A stretch of DNA of 43,485 bases, taken from positions 1 to 43,485 of the forward strand of contig CAMUZA010000010.1 in assembly GCA_947165085.1 (NCBI GenBank), written 5' to 3'. Position 1 is the stretch's first letter. Each line of letters opens with the position of its first letter. Source of the DNA: an uncultured Clostridia bacterium. Lineage in GTDB: Bacteria > Bacillota > Clostridia > Oscillospirales > Oscillospiraceae. The notes beneath the pieces are model-generated. The model saw only the letters and a list, made by a program, of their open reading frames with translations, was not told where the DNA came from and did no database searches. The translations under genes were made by a program, and so were the position numbers. Of this stretch, positions 16,675 to 25,007 are shown one piece after another.

Positions 16675-17688
16675 TCAACGCGCAACGAAACCAACCTTCT
16701 TGTAAACCTTACGCAGGGTCTTTTCCGCGACGCAGGACGCCTTCTGTGCGCCCTCCTCGCAGACCTTCTGCAAATACGCCTTGTCCGCGAGCAATCGGGT
16801 CGCCTCTTCGCGGATCGGACGGAGCAGCTCGACGACGCTCTCGCCGACGGCTTTCTTAAAGTCGCCGTAGCCGCGGCCGGCAAATTCGCGTTCGATCTCT
16901 GCGAACGTTCTGCCGGTGGAGGCGGAGTAGATCGTCATCAGATTGGACACGCCCTTCTTGTGCTCGGGGTCGTAGCGCACCTCGGAATCGCAGTCCGTGA
17001 TCGCGCGCTTGAACAGGCGCATGATGTCCTCCGGACGGTCCATCAGGCAGACGCGGCCGGGATCGTCGTCTTCGGATTTGGACATCTTCGCCTCGGGATT
17101 GGCAAGGCTCATAATTCTCGCGCCGACCTTCGGGATATACGGCTCCGGCATTTTGAACACGTCGCCGTAGATGCCGTTGAAGCGCTTGGCGATGTCGCGG
17201 GTCAGCTCGACGTGCTGCTTCTGATCCTCGCCGACGGGAACGTAATCCGCCTGATACAGCAGGATGTCCGCCGCCATCAGCGCGGGGTAGGTGAAGAGCC
17301 CTCCGTTGATGTTGTCGGCGTTCTTCGCGCTCTTGTCCTTGAACTGGGTCATGCGGCTGAGCTCGCCGAACATGGCGTAACAGTTGAGCACCCAGCCGAG
17401 CTCCGCGTGCTGATGCACGTGGCTCTGGAAGAACAGGACGTTCTTCTCCGGGTCAAGACCGCAGGCAATGTACTGCGCAAGCTGCTCCAGAGAGCGGCGG
17501 CGCAGGTCGGCGGGATTCTGCCGCACGGTGATCGAGTGCAGATCCGCCATGAAATAAAAGCAGTCAAATTCGTCCGCTCTGTCCTTCCAGTTGCGGATCG
17601 CGCCCAGATAAGAGCCGAGCGTCAGATCGCCGGAGGGCTTGATGCCGGAAAGCATCCGTTTCTTTGCAGCGGGTTGTTGTTCAGTCAT
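16675..17688 (-). CDS. trpS: tryptophanyl-tRNA synthetase
   Basis: The 337-residue class Ic synthetase has the HIGH-like KPSGDLTLGSYLGA (about 17-30) and the KMSKS loop AKMSKSED (about 203-210). GGLFTYPALMAADILLYQAD is the usual TrpRS segment. It charges tRNA-Trp. The promoter at 17728-17756 gives a leader of only about 33 nt, too short for a T-box, so tRNA-dependent attenuation is not supported here. The gene lies 18 bp upstream of the TagO-type gene, so the three minus-strand genes 17688-14358 may be one operon. Confidence 0.96.
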   Translation of the reverse strand: MTEQQPAAKKRMLSGIKPSGDLTLGSYLGAIRNWKDRADEFDCFYFMADLHSITVRQNPADLRRRSLEQLAQYIACGLDPEKNVLFFQSHVHQHAELGWVLNCYAMFGELSRMTQFKDKSAKNADNINGGLFTYPALMAADILLYQADYVPVGEDQKQHVELTRDIAKRFNGIYGDVFKMPEPYIPKVGARIMSLANPEAKMSKSEDDDPGRVCLMDRPEDIMRLFKRAITDCDSEVRYDPEHKKGVSNLMTIYSASTGRTFAEIEREFAGRGYGDFKKAVGESVVELLRPIREEATRLLADKAYLQKVCEEGAQKASCVAEKTLRKVYKKVGFVAR

Positions 17689-17727
17689 AAAATCACGCCT
17701 TTCGCGATGTCATATTATTCTATCTTA

Positions 17728-17756
17728 ATTATATAGGATGATGCTTTTCTTGTCAA
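17728..17756 (-). promoter_or_regulatory. consensus promoter of trpS
   Basis: TTGACA (17751-17756 on the minus strand), 17 nt, TATAAT (17728-17733). The -10 and adjacent spacer (17728-17743) match those of the tRNA promoter at 142-157. Confidence 0.88.
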
Positions 17757-17769
17757 CTTAAATCACGAC

Positions 17770-17798
17770 TTGCCGAAGCCGTGCTTTCGTGGTATAAT
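17770..17798 (+). promoter_or_regulatory. promoter of queH
   Basis: TTGCCG (17770-17775), 17 nt, TATAAT (17793-17798). It is divergent from and close to the trpS promoter. Confidence 0.75.
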
Positions 17799-17822
17799 CG
17801 CGTTAAGAAAGAAGGGAAGAGC

Positions 17823-18368
17823 ATGAAAACGCTTCTGCATATCTGCTGCGCGCCGTGTGCGAACCAATGCATCGACGTTCTGCGCGCCGACGGGTACGAT
17901 CTGACCGGTTTCTGGTACAATCCGAATATCCACCCGTTTACCGAATACCGCAGCCGCCGCAACTGTCTGCGCGAGTACGCCAAAAGTGTGGAGCTGCCGC
18001 TCCTGGAGCGCGACGACTACGCGCTGCGTCCGTTTATCCGCGAGGTCGCGCCGGACATTGTCGGCCGCTGCGTCAAGTGCTACGAAATGCGGCTCTACGC
18101 CGCTGCGCAGACCGCGCACGAGGGGGGCTTCGACAGCTTTACGTCCTCGCTGTTCATCAGTCCCTACCAGAATCACGACCTGCTGCGCGAGGTCGCCGAG
18201 CGCGCGGCGAAGGAGGTCGGCGTCGAATTCCTCTATCGCGATTTTCGTCCGTACTTCCGCGCCGGACAGGACAGAGCCAGAGAGCTGGGCATGTATATCC
18301 AGAAATACTGCGGCTGCGTCTTCTCCGAGGAGGAGCGCTACCTCAAGCCGAGCAAACGAATCCCGTAA
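17823..18368 (+). CDS. queH: epoxyqueuosine reductase QueH
   Basis: The 181-residue protein matches the QueH (DUF208) family: HICCAPC with Cys8, Cys9 and Cys12, FWYNPNIHPFTEYRSR, GRCVKCYEMRL with Cys83/Cys86, and YCGCVFSEEERY near the C terminus. The conserved cysteines bind an iron-sulfur cluster and a further metal. QueH performs the last step of queuosine synthesis in tRNA, replacing QueG in many anaerobes. The start 17823 follows GAAGGGAAGAG; an upstream in-frame ATG at 17781 lies within the promoter. Confidence 0.95.
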   Translation: MKTLLHICCAPCANQCIDVLRADGYDLTGFWYNPNIHPFTEYRSRRNCLREYAKSVELPLLERDDYALRPFIREVAPDIVGRCVKCYEMRLYAAAQTAHEGGFDSFTSSLFISPYQNHDLLREVAERAAKEVGVEFLYRDFRPYFRAGQDRARELGMYIQKYCGCVFSEEERYLKPSKRIP

Positions 18369-18373
18369 AGAAA

Positions 18374-18403
18374 TCCCTGCTTGCGTCTGCAAGCAGGGAC
18401 GTA
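18374..18403. terminator. bidirectional terminator between queH and the capsid-gene cluster
   Basis: TCCCTGCTTGC (18374-18384) pairs with GCAAGCAGGGA (18389-18399), loop GTCT, with T-rich sequence on either side. It separates convergent queH and the leftward phage-like genes. Confidence 0.9.
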
Positions 18404-18405
18404 TT

Positions 18406-18747
18406 TTATGCCGGAGGAAGCTCGATGAAGGTCAGCTTGTAGCGCAGGAGATTTTCTCCCGGACCTTCCGTGACCTCCATCTCGCTCAGCAAAGCGGTCG
18501 TATTATCCCATTCCGGGTGCGACAGGGTCGCGGGATGACCGGAAATATGGAGGCTCGCAAGCGCGCGGATGCTCTGATAGGCTCCGCTTCCGTAGAAGAC
18601 GCCCTCGCACTCAAAGGTGCGTCCCATGCGCGCGATACTGTTGACCGTCCACAGATCGCCGCTGCCCGGCTCCACCTTGACCTTCCGCGTGAATTTCATG
18701 CGGAAGATCTCGGGGTCGTTCGGCCAGATGAACGTTCCAAACTGCAT
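18406..18747 (-). CDS. phage tail/baseplate-like protein, resembles the DNA-circularisation N-terminal domain
   Basis: The 113-residue protein has WPNDPEIFRMKFTRKV, then MGRTFECEGVFYGSGAYQSI and a C-terminal RYKLTFIEL. This layout (GR..., a G-x-x-A-Y step, a LSHPEW element and a terminal TFxE) recalls the PF07157-like N-terminal domain of baseplate hub proteins, but with no further domains. It is the last gene of the cluster, followed by a terminator. ATG 18747 follows GGAGGCGG. It may be the only distal-tail remnant. Function by resemblance only. Confidence 0.55.
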   Translation of the reverse strand: MQFGTFIWPNDPEIFRMKFTRKVKVEPGSGDLWTVNSIARMGRTFECEGVFYGSGAYQSIRALASLHISGHPATLSHPEWDNTTALLSEMEVTEGPGENLLRYKLTFIELPPA

Positions 18748-18748
18748 A

Positions 18749-19156
18749 TCAGCCGCCTCCTCCCGTCACGGTGCTCCGGCTGCACGCCATCAGCTCCGCT
18801 TCCTCGATCAGAGAGGCGCCCGCTTCACAGCGAACCGTGACCGAGGTGAACTCGCAGCCCGTGAAGCGCACGGTCTTGCTCTGTCCGACGATGGAGAGGG
18901 TGAAATTGTGCAGCCCATACGGCGTGATGCCGTCGGTAAGCAGCGCGTTATCGAGCAGAACGCGGTTGAGCTGCACCCGATAGCGCACCGCGCCGGGGTG
19001 CAGACCGGCGGGGAGATTGCTGCCGCGCGCGGCAGCCGCCGTCACTTCGACGGTCATCTGCTCGCGGAAGTCGTGCACCAGACCGACGGGAGAACCGTTG
19101 ATCTCCAGCGACAGCGAGGGCACGCTCGGCGTGGAAAGAAAAGACGACATAGCCAT
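18749..19156 (-). CDS. putative phage tail-tube-like protein
   Basis: The 135-residue, beta-rich protein contains LSLEINGSPVGLVHDFREQM and later NFTLSIVGQSKTVRFTGCEF, a pattern of paired strands seen in small tail-tube proteins (XkdM type) and related capping proteins. I assign it mainly from its position between the tail-completion gene and the last gene. ATG 19156 follows TGAGGT. No sheath gene or tape-measure gene is present nearby, so if it forms a tube, tail length control would be missing. Confidence 0.5.
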   Translation of the reverse strand: MAMSSFLSTPSVPSLSLEINGSPVGLVHDFREQMTVEVTAAAARGSNLPAGLHPGAVRYRVQLNRVLLDNALLTDGITPYGLHNFTLSIVGQSKTVRFTGCEFTSVTVRCEAGASLIEEAELMACSRSTVTGGGG

Positions 19157-19167
19157 AGATCATTACC

Positions 19168-19593
19168 TCACGTTTGGGGGAATTGGTACATATACGCCCG
19201 GAAGGTCAGCATGGCGGTGCAGCGGATGCAGTCCACCTCAGGGTCGTAGTGGATATCGCCGACCTGCACGTCCGTGAGCGCATGGTTGACGACGCCGGCG
19301 AGCGCGGCAAAGACCGCGTCGTTCATGGTCACTCTGCAGGGGGTGCCGCCGCTCATGTACGGGGAAAACACGTCCAGACGGATGACGCTCTCCATGTAGA
19401 AGCCCGTGCAGGGGCGGCTGAGCAGATTCCCGAAGAAGTTGCCGAAGGCGGTGCGGATCATGCGCTGCGTGTGCAGGCCGACCGCGACCATGGGCGTTTC
19501 CAGACGCGGCAGCGGGGCGAACGGGTATTCCGACACGCAGTGCAAACCGGCGTTCTCAAGCAGATGCTGTACCAGGATCCTCAGGTCGACCAC
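19168..19593 (-). CDS. putative tail-completion / head-tail joining protein
   Basis: The 141-residue protein (MVDLRILVQHLLENAG...) has a helical start followed by strands, with LRILVQHLLENAGLHCV and RLDVFSPY. Size and place after the stopper-like gene fit tail-completion proteins (SPP1 gp17/XkdJ position). The start is GTG at 19591-19593, with GGAGG 9 nt upstream; it overlaps the previous gene by 13 bp. No catalytic motif is expected. The call rests on gene order. Confidence 0.5.
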   Translation of the reverse strand: MVDLRILVQHLLENAGLHCVSEYPFAPLPRLETPMVAVGLHTQRMIRTAFGNFFGNLLSRPCTGFYMESVIRLDVFSPYMSGGTPCRVTMNDAVFAALAGVVNHALTDVQVGDIHYDPEVDCIRCTAMLTFRAYMYQFPQT

Positions 19594-19919
19594 GGATCAG
19601 CGCCTCCTCCCTCCACGCACAGCCCCCAGATGAACAGCCGTTCGTTGCGATAGATGATCGCGTCGGCACGGCGCACGATGAACGTGCGTTCGTCGATGGT
19701 GACAAGATCCGCTCTGCGCAGTCCGATCTCCGGCGGCGCGATGAACAAAAACTGACCTCTCGGGATTTCGCCTCCGGAGCTGAACATGCGCTTCATGTTC
19801 TGCCAGCTTTTGGAGGTGACGAGCTGGAAAAAGATCCTCGTGTTCGAGATCACGCCGTCGCAGTTGATGGTCGCGTCGGAGCCGTGCGTTTCGATCAGCC
19901 GTTTGATCCGCTGCTTCAT
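19581..19919 (-). CDS. putative head-closure (stopper) protein
   Basis: The 112-residue protein is predicted mostly beta: GEIPRGQFLFIAPPEIGLR, then DLVTIDERTFIVRRADAI and ERLFIWGLCVEG. The pattern 'R.Q..FIAPPE..L..AD.V..D...F.V...' is that of small SPP1 gp16/XkdH-like stopper proteins that close the portal channel. ATG 19917-19919 overlaps the upstream stop by 4 bp (ATGA). An in-frame upstream extension to 19958 is rejected because it would invade the previous gene without a ribosome site. Confidence 0.55.
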   Translation of the reverse strand: MKQRIKRLIETHGSDATINCDGVISNTRIFFQLVTSKSWQNMKRMFSSGGEIPRGQFLFIAPPEIGLRRADLVTIDERTFIVRRADAIIYRNERLFIWGLCVEGGGADPWST

Positions 19920-20266
19920 CCGCTCACCCCGAGAAAAGCGATGGCGTCCGAGCACCACGGCGCAAGCAGACGGTTGGCCATCTGCGCGTAGGCGGAGCGG
20001 TCTTCACGAAGGCTGATTTTGAGCGTGCCGGCGGTGAAATCGGAAATATCCGAACCGTTCAGCTGCCGCATCGCGGAAACGGAAAGCAGCACGGCGGCGA
20101 GCGTCAGAGAATCGCCGCATTCCGCCGGATCAACGCCCGGCCGGAGCCGCGCGGCGATTTCCTCCTGCACGGCGTTGACGATCAGGGCGAGCAGAGCGCT
20201 TTCCTGCGACGTCAGCGTGCCGAGCAGCGGCGCGGCAAATTCCGCGACCTGATGATAATCGTTCAT
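19916..20266 (-). CDS. putative head-tail adaptor (connector) protein
   Basis: The 116-residue protein is largely helical (FAAPLLGTLTSQESALLALI, then LTLAAVLLSVSAMRQLNG), as are gp6/gp15-like adaptors that bind the portal base. It sits directly after the major capsid gene, the usual adaptor place, and 2 bp from its stop. ATG at 20264-20266. Assigned from fold expectation and gene order. Confidence 0.55.
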   Translation of the reverse strand: MNDYHQVAEFAAPLLGTLTSQESALLALIVNAVQEEIAARLRPGVDPAECGDSLTLAAVLLSVSAMRQLNGSDISDFTAGTLKISLREDRSAYAQMANRLLAPWCSDAIAFLGVSG

Positions 20267-20268
20267 GC

Positions 20269-21294
20269 TCAGACTTCGAGGATGTTGGTGGCGGCGTCGC
20301 AGATCTTGCTGAAGCCGCAGATCGTGGTGATCGCCGCGCGCTCAAGCTGGCGGTCGATGAGCTTGTCATATTCGACGCAGACGTCGCCTGCCTGCACCAT
20401 TTCCAGCGCGTAGCGGCGGTCGACACCGAAAATGCTGCCGGCGGAGACTGCGTTGCTGCAGATCAGCTCCGCGCCCAGCGGCGTGCCGATCTTGCCGCTG
20501 CCCTGGAAATTCAGTCCTGCAGCGGGATTCTGCATTTCGGGGAGCTTCAGCAGCGCCGCCATCATGTCGGGCGTGACCAGAATGGTGTTCAGCTCATACG
20601 GATGGAAGACCGTCCAGAATTCCACGAGCTGATCGTACGCCAGCGCGCCCGGCGTGCCGCTGATCGGCGCGCTGCCGACCTGGTATGCCGGCGCGCTGTT
20701 GCTGTTGCCGTCGCCGTTTTCGAGCACGTCCACCGCGTCTGCGATCTGCATCTGCTGGATGTAGCTGCCGATCTGGCGAAGCATGACGGAGAACATGTCG
20801 AGCTTCTGGAAGCGCAGCGCTTCATAGGATGCGACCAGCATTCTGCCGCGCTTGCGCAGGGAGATCAGGTTTTCCTTGCTGCGAATGACGGTTTCGGGGA
20901 TGCTCGCGCCCTCGGAGACGAAGCGCAGCTCGCGGTCGGTCACCTTTGCTTCGGAATAAATGCTGCGGTAATCCATCGCGTCGATGTTGGTGACGGTGGC
21001 GACGATGGAGGGAAGGATGTTCCGCTCGTCGATGCCCTGACGGACGACGCGGGAGATGAATTCGGGGAACAGAACGGCGGACTCAAAGGTGGAAAAGAAC
21101 TTTTCCACACGGTCGGAGCCTGCGCCGCGGACGCGGATGCCGAAGCGCTTGAGCTGCCGCTGGAAAGCGTCGGTGCCTTCCAGCGCGGTACCCTGATAAG
21201 CCTCGGACGGGTCAAGGGATTCCAGCACCTGCGAGAAATTCTTCCCGCTCTCGCGGTACATACCTTTTTCCAGACGGATCGATTCGTAAGACAT
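20269..21294 (-). CDS. HK97-fold major capsid protein
   Basis: The 341-residue protein has features of HK97-type major capsid proteins: an N-terminal arm, the segment FPEFISRVVRQGIDERNILP, the long 'spine' helix region around residues 170-200 (LDMFSVMLRQIGSYIQQMQ), a Gly/Asn-rich loop, and a late YDKLIDRQLERAAITTICGF domain. Family length is normal for a protein with a separately encoded protease. ATG 21292-21294 follows GGAGG. No frameshift or stop is seen. An encapsulin is unlikely because portal and terminase genes are present. Confidence 0.82.
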   Translation of the reverse strand: MSYESIRLEKGMYRESGKNFSQVLESLDPSEAYQGTALEGTDAFQRQLKRFGIRVRGAGSDRVEKFFSTFESAVLFPEFISRVVRQGIDERNILPSIVATVTNIDAMDYRSIYSEAKVTDRELRFVSEGASIPETVIRSKENLISLRKRGRMLVASYEALRFQKLDMFSVMLRQIGSYIQQMQIADAVDVLENGDGNSNSAPAYQVGSAPISGTPGALAYDQLVEFWTVFHPYELNTILVTPDMMAALLKLPEMQNPAAGLNFQGSGKIGTPLGAELICSNAVSAGSIFGVDRRYALEMVQAGDVCVEYDKLIDRQLERAAITTICGFSKICDAATNILEV

Positions 21295-21313
21295 GATACA
21301 GCCTCCTTCGGTA

Positions 21314-21652
21314 TTACAGACAGAATGTGACGTACTTTTTGTTGCTGTCAACCTGGACGACCAGATACTCGCGGGCGCCCTCGAGCATCTTCACCTTGCC
21401 GGTGCCGGTGGCGGCGATCGGGCAGTAACCGACCTGCGGCGCGCTGCCCGTATAGGGGAGGGTGACAAAGCCCTTGATGACGACGGTCACGAGATTGCTT
21501 CTGGCAGCGACGACGACGCCGTCGATGTTGTTCGTGTCCAGACAAGCGGATACGGTGTTGCTCGCGCTGATCCGGCAAGGCTGATTGATATGCGCGCCGC
21601 TGTTCTGGAACGTGACGCACACCTGACCGATGGAATCATAAGAAATCGACAT
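21314..21652 (-). CDS. putative capsid decoration/head protein
   Basis: The 112-residue beta-rich protein (QVCVTFQNSGAHINQPCRIS..., LPYTGSAPQVGYCPIAATG, LVVQVDSNKKYVTFCL) lies between protease and major capsid genes, the typical place of small head-decoration proteins. ATG 21650-21652 follows AGGAGG. It has four or so cysteines, unusual for such a small capsid protein. The call is by position and fold impression. Confidence 0.5.
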   Translation of the reverse strand: MSISYDSIGQVCVTFQNSGAHINQPCRISASNTVSACLDTNNIDGVVVAARSNLVTVVIKGFVTLPYTGSAPQVGYCPIAATGTGKVKMLEGAREYLVVQVDSNKKYVTFCL

Positions 21653-21663
21653 AAAAAAACCTC

Positions 21664-22572
21664 CTAAATAATGTAAGCTGCGTCAAGCGCGCCGGAAGCG
21701 CCCTTGGCGGCGGGGAGCTGGGGCGCGGACGGGAAAAGAGCGGCGGCTTTCTGCGCCAGTCCGTTTTTCAGCGCGGACAGCTCTGCGCTGTCGAGAGCGG
21801 AAAAGGCCTTCTGCAGGATCGCCTCGTCTGCGCCGAAATCCAGCAGCAGACCGAGAGAGACCGTCTCGCGGAGCATGGTTTTCCGGCAGTCGCGGCCAAA
21901 CTGCGCCTCGCGCTCGAGCGCGTGCAGGCTGTCGGACAGATCCGGCGTGCCGGATTTGGAAACAAGCTCCTGCAAGGTCATGCAAACACCCCCTTCCGCT
22001 TTCTTCATCACGCCCGCCTCACGCTGGGCGGGGACCGCGACGAAGGAGAATTCGTAGGCGTCGGCGGGGTCGCGCAGGACGGCGACGCAGAGCTGACCGT
22101 CATAGGTCTGACCCTTGCGGTGCTCGCACGAGCCGTAGGGCTTGCCGCAGACGGAGCAGACCGTGCTGTTTACGGCGCAGCCGACCGACACCTCCTTTTT
22201 GATGCCGCCCTCGATATCCGCGATGAGGTCGGCGTTTTTCTCCGTGCGCAGGAGATAGCACCACGCGCGGATATAATGCGCGCCGTTTTCGCAGAGGACC
22301 TCCGTGTCAAAGACGCGGGCGATCTGGCGTTCAGCCGACCAGTCGTGGTCAACGATCCCGGTTTTTCCGCGGAACAGCTCTGCGAGCACGGGCAGGGCGT
22401 CGGTGTCGAAGCGCTCAAAGTCGCGGTCCGGCTGATCGTCGCACAGGCGGACGCTGAAGCAGTAGACCTGTTCGGCGCTGAGCGCGGTTTTGGAATAGAG
22501 ATTGATCTTTTTGAGCTGCTGCGCGTCGGGCGTTCCCGTCGACGCGACAGCGGCGGCTTTGCGGATGTTCAC
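21664..22572 (-). CDS. prohead protease with Cys-rich insert and helical C-terminal scaffold-like part
   Basis: The 302-residue protein has an N-terminal protease domain (about 20-195) with GIVDHDW, where the His is the expected catalytic base, and KKEVSVGC, where Ser is the expected nucleophile. A Cys4-type cluster (VCSVCGKPYGSCEH, about 137-150) follows, as often seen in Firmicute prophage proteases. The last 90 residues are helical and could act as a scaffold cleaved during maturation. The start is GTG at 22570-22572, with AAAGGAG upstream. Confidence 0.75.
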   Translation of the reverse strand: MNIRKAAAVASTGTPDAQQLKKINLYSKTALSAEQVYCFSVRLCDDQPDRDFERFDTDALPVLAELFRGKTGIVDHDWSAERQIARVFDTEVLCENGAHYIRAWCYLLRTEKNADLIADIEGGIKKEVSVGCAVNSTVCSVCGKPYGSCEHRKGQTYDGQLCVAVLRDPADAYEFSFVAVPAQREAGVMKKAEGGVCMTLQELVSKSGTPDLSDSLHALEREAQFGRDCRKTMLRETVSLGLLLDFGADEAILQKAFSALDSAELSALKNGLAQKAAALFPSAPQLPAAKGASGALDAAYII

Positions 22573-22576
22573 GCGA

Positions 22577-23716
22577 TCACTCCTTTGAAGATTCAAGCTG
22601 CTGCGCCTGCGCGCGGTAGAGCGCGGCATGCGCTTCCTCCACCAGATCCTGCAGGCAGATGTCGTCCCAGACGATATGCGGCGCGCAGCCGCAGCCGTTC
22701 AGCCGCAGCCACAGCTCGCAGACGCGCTCGAGCGCGGGTTCCACGGCGCGGCGGATCGCCCAGAGCTCGCTTGTGAGCAAATCCGCCTGCTGCCGGCTCA
22801 TGCGCTCGGTGCTCGACCAGTTCAGACCGAGCAGGAACGGCGGCAGACCGGTTTTCGCGACGAGCTGCTCCAGAAGCTGACGCACTGGAATCTCGGAGTC
22901 GAGGATCTGTCCGTCGGAGCCAATAACCTTGACGGAAACGTCCCCGACGGCGACAAAATCGCGTACGACGCCGTTTTTGGAGTCCTGCATGGCGGCTGCC
23001 CATTCTGAGGCGATCGCCTCGGCGTGACCCGCGGCGGCGGAGCGTTCCATGCTGTCGCCGCCCGGCTTGCAGACGACGGCGTAGCGTACGTTGCCCGCGC
23101 GCTCCCAGTTGACACCGATCGTTTGATAGATCTTCATCAGAATATCCGCCAGGAACGGCATGCTGCGTAGCAGCGAAACGCCGTAGGGGTTGGCGGGCTC
23201 CGGATTGAGAGTCGTCAGGAGGAGAAGATGCTGATAGGGCAGCGGGCGGATCGCGCCGTTTTCATCCGGCGCGCAGATCGTGACGTCGAGCGGACTGTCG
23301 CCCTCCTCGATCTGCACGGTGGTCACGTCGCCCCAGCAAAGGGCGCAAAAGCGGCGTTCTGTGACGACCATCTCGCCGATCGCCCTGCCATAGAGCAGCA
23401 GGCTGTCAAGATAGGCTGCGAGGAAGCTGTGAATGCCGCGCTGTCCTCTGCCGCAGGGAACGGTGCGCAGGAATTCCGCAAGCTGCGTCTGTCCCTGCGC
23501 GCATTCGACGTGGAAGCCGCCGGTCAGCCGCACGAGCTTGCCGATCGCCGCGTCCAGCACGGGCAGCGCCTCGCGCATGGACTGATAAAGCCGGTATTCG
23601 TGCTGCGAGAGGGGGATATACGAGCGGAGCGAGCCGAACGGGTGTGCACGGTCGCTGCGAAGCTGGGTGACGGCGGCGGCGGGCGCGGGATCGCGTTTGG
23701 GTTTCGTGAGTTTCAT
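22577..23716 (-). CDS. phage portal protein
   Basis: The 379-residue protein matches tailed-phage portal proteins: a start YRLYQSMREALPVLDAAIGK, a middle LLLTTLNPEPANPYGVSLLR ('P..P.G.S.l'), and LPPFLLGLNWSSTERMSRQQ. The portal forms the ring through which the terminase pumps DNA. ATG at 23716 follows AAAGGAGG. It lies 5 bp before the protease start. All segments are in a single open frame. Confidence 0.87.
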   Translation of the reverse strand: MKLTKPKRDPAPAAAVTQLRSDRAHPFGSLRSYIPLSQHEYRLYQSMREALPVLDAAIGKLVRLTGGFHVECAQGQTQLAEFLRTVPCGRGQRGIHSFLAAYLDSLLLYGRAIGEMVVTERRFCALCWGDVTTVQIEEGDSPLDVTICAPDENGAIRPLPYQHLLLLTTLNPEPANPYGVSLLRSMPFLADILMKIYQTIGVNWERAGNVRYAVVCKPGGDSMERSAAAGHAEAIASEWAAAMQDSKNGVVRDFVAVGDVSVKVIGSDGQILDSEIPVRQLLEQLVAKTGLPPFLLGLNWSSTERMSRQQADLLTSELWAIRRAVEPALERVCELWLRLNGCGCAPHIVWDDICLQDLVEEAHAALYRAQAQQLESSKE

Positions 23717-23771
23717 TGAAAACCTCCTTTCAAAAGTTTTGATAACGCATTGCGTGTTATCCTTGGATCAG

Positions 23772-25007
23772 TTACCGCGCGACGGCGCGGACGGCGACGG
23801 GAACGGGATTGGAGGAGAGCACGGTGGCGGCGAAGTAGCGCATGTCGTCCATCGCGTGGTCGTGCTCTTTTTTCACCGCGTCGCGCCCCGCCTTGACGTC
23901 CCAGACGTACTGTTCCGTTTCGCGCAGGCAGTCGACGCAGGTGTCGCAGATAACGATTTTTCCGCTTTTGAGCAGGTCGGAGGTGCGGCGGATGCCGGAC
24001 AGCACGTCGTTGTCGGCTTTTTTGACGTTCCAGCCGCGCCGCCGCAGCAGCTCGATGAAGCTGGCGGCGGAGGGGTCGGCGATCACCGCGGTGATACACC
24101 TGCCGCCCGCAAGATCAGACAGCGCGTCGGCGTATTCGGCGTCGGTCATCTGCCGCATTTCGCGCTTGGAGTCAAAATAGAACTCTTTGACCCGATACCA
24201 CACGCCGTTCTGCAGTCCCCACAGTCCGAAGGAAGCGGGATTGACCGTGCCGTAGTCGCAGGAGATGTACCACTGCGCGAAATCACCGGGCGGTACTGGC
24301 GGCGCGCTCGAAGCGTCGAAAAAGTCGTAGACCCGCCCCTCGGCGGCGATCCACTGTCCGAGGACGAAGCGGCGGTAGAACACGCCGGAATAGAGGCGGG
24401 CGTACCGCTGCCGGATCTGCGGGGAGAGGGAGGGGTTGTCCTCCATCGTGAAATGCAGGTACAGGCAGTTGCGCTTTTCCGCGCCGAGGATCCACTCGTT
24501 GTAAAACCAGTGGTGCGGACCTTCGGGGTTGCAGTTGAACCAGAGCCGGCTTCCCGTGACGGAGCAGCGGGCGCACGCCTGCTCGACAAAGCTGCGCGGC
24601 ATCAGGGCGACCTCGTCGAGGAGAATCCCCGCGAAGGTGATGCCCTGGATGAGCGAGGAGGAGCTTTCGTCCCTGCCGCCGAAGATGTAAAAGTCGTTGC
24701 TGTGCCCGCGGTAGGAGACGCGGACGAGGTTTTCCGTCCGCTTTTCCGCGACCGAGAAGCCGATCGCCTTGAGCTTCGGCAGTACCTCCGAGAGCATGTT
24801 GCGCCGCAGGGAGGCGATTGTCTTGCCGCAAACGCCGAAGCGCGCGCCGGAAAACTGTGCGCTCGCCCACAGGAAGAAGCTCAGCCCCATGCACAGCGTC
24901 TTGCCGGAACGCACCGCTCCGTCGCAGATAACGGCTTCTTTCCGGCAGAACGGACTGCCGGGTCTCCACCAGTTGAGGACGATGCGCTGCTGCTTAGAGA
25001 ATTTCAA
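23772..25007 (-). CDS. phage terminase large subunit
   Basis: The 411-residue packaging motor has an intact ATPase domain (Walker A GAVRSGKT 30-37, Walker B LLDE ending at Glu132, coupling motif FNCNPEGP near 157-164) and nuclease domain (Asp251 in SCDYGT, Asp311 in IADPSA, HAMDDMRY 384-391). It would cut and pump DNA into the prohead. The start is TTG at 25005-25007, overlapping the small terminase stop by 4 bp. Retention of every catalytic acid argues against simple decay. An inverted repeat with arms GATAAC and GTTATC lies between its stop and the portal gene. Confidence 0.92.
   Translation of the reverse strand: MKFSKQQRIVLNWWRPGSPFCRKEAVICDGAVRSGKTLCMGLSFFLWASAQFSGARFGVCGKTIASLRRNMLSEVLPKLKAIGFSVAEKRTENLVRVSYRGHSNDFYIFGGRDESSSSLIQGITFAGILLDEVALMPRSFVEQACARCSVTGSRLWFNCNPEGPHHWFYNEWILGAEKRNCLYLHFTMEDNPSLSPQIRQRYARLYSGVFYRRFVLGQWIAAEGRVYDFFDASSAPPVPPGDFAQWYISCDYGTVNPASFGLWGLQNGVWYRVKEFYFDSKREMRQMTDAEYADALSDLAGGRCITAVIADPSAASFIELLRRRGWNVKKADNDVLSGIRRTSDLLKSGKIVICDTCVDCLRETEQYVWDVKAGRDAVKKEHDHAMDDMRYFAATVLSSNPVPVAVRAVAR

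Noticed and set aside
17689..17727. T-box riboswitch upstream of trpS
   Set aside because: The leader from the mapped promoter is only about 33 nt, too short for specifier and antiterminator stems.
23717..23771. Terminator between large terminase and portal genes
   Set aside because: The inverted repeat there (GATAAC/GTTATC arms) has no T tract on the transcribed strand and is short.
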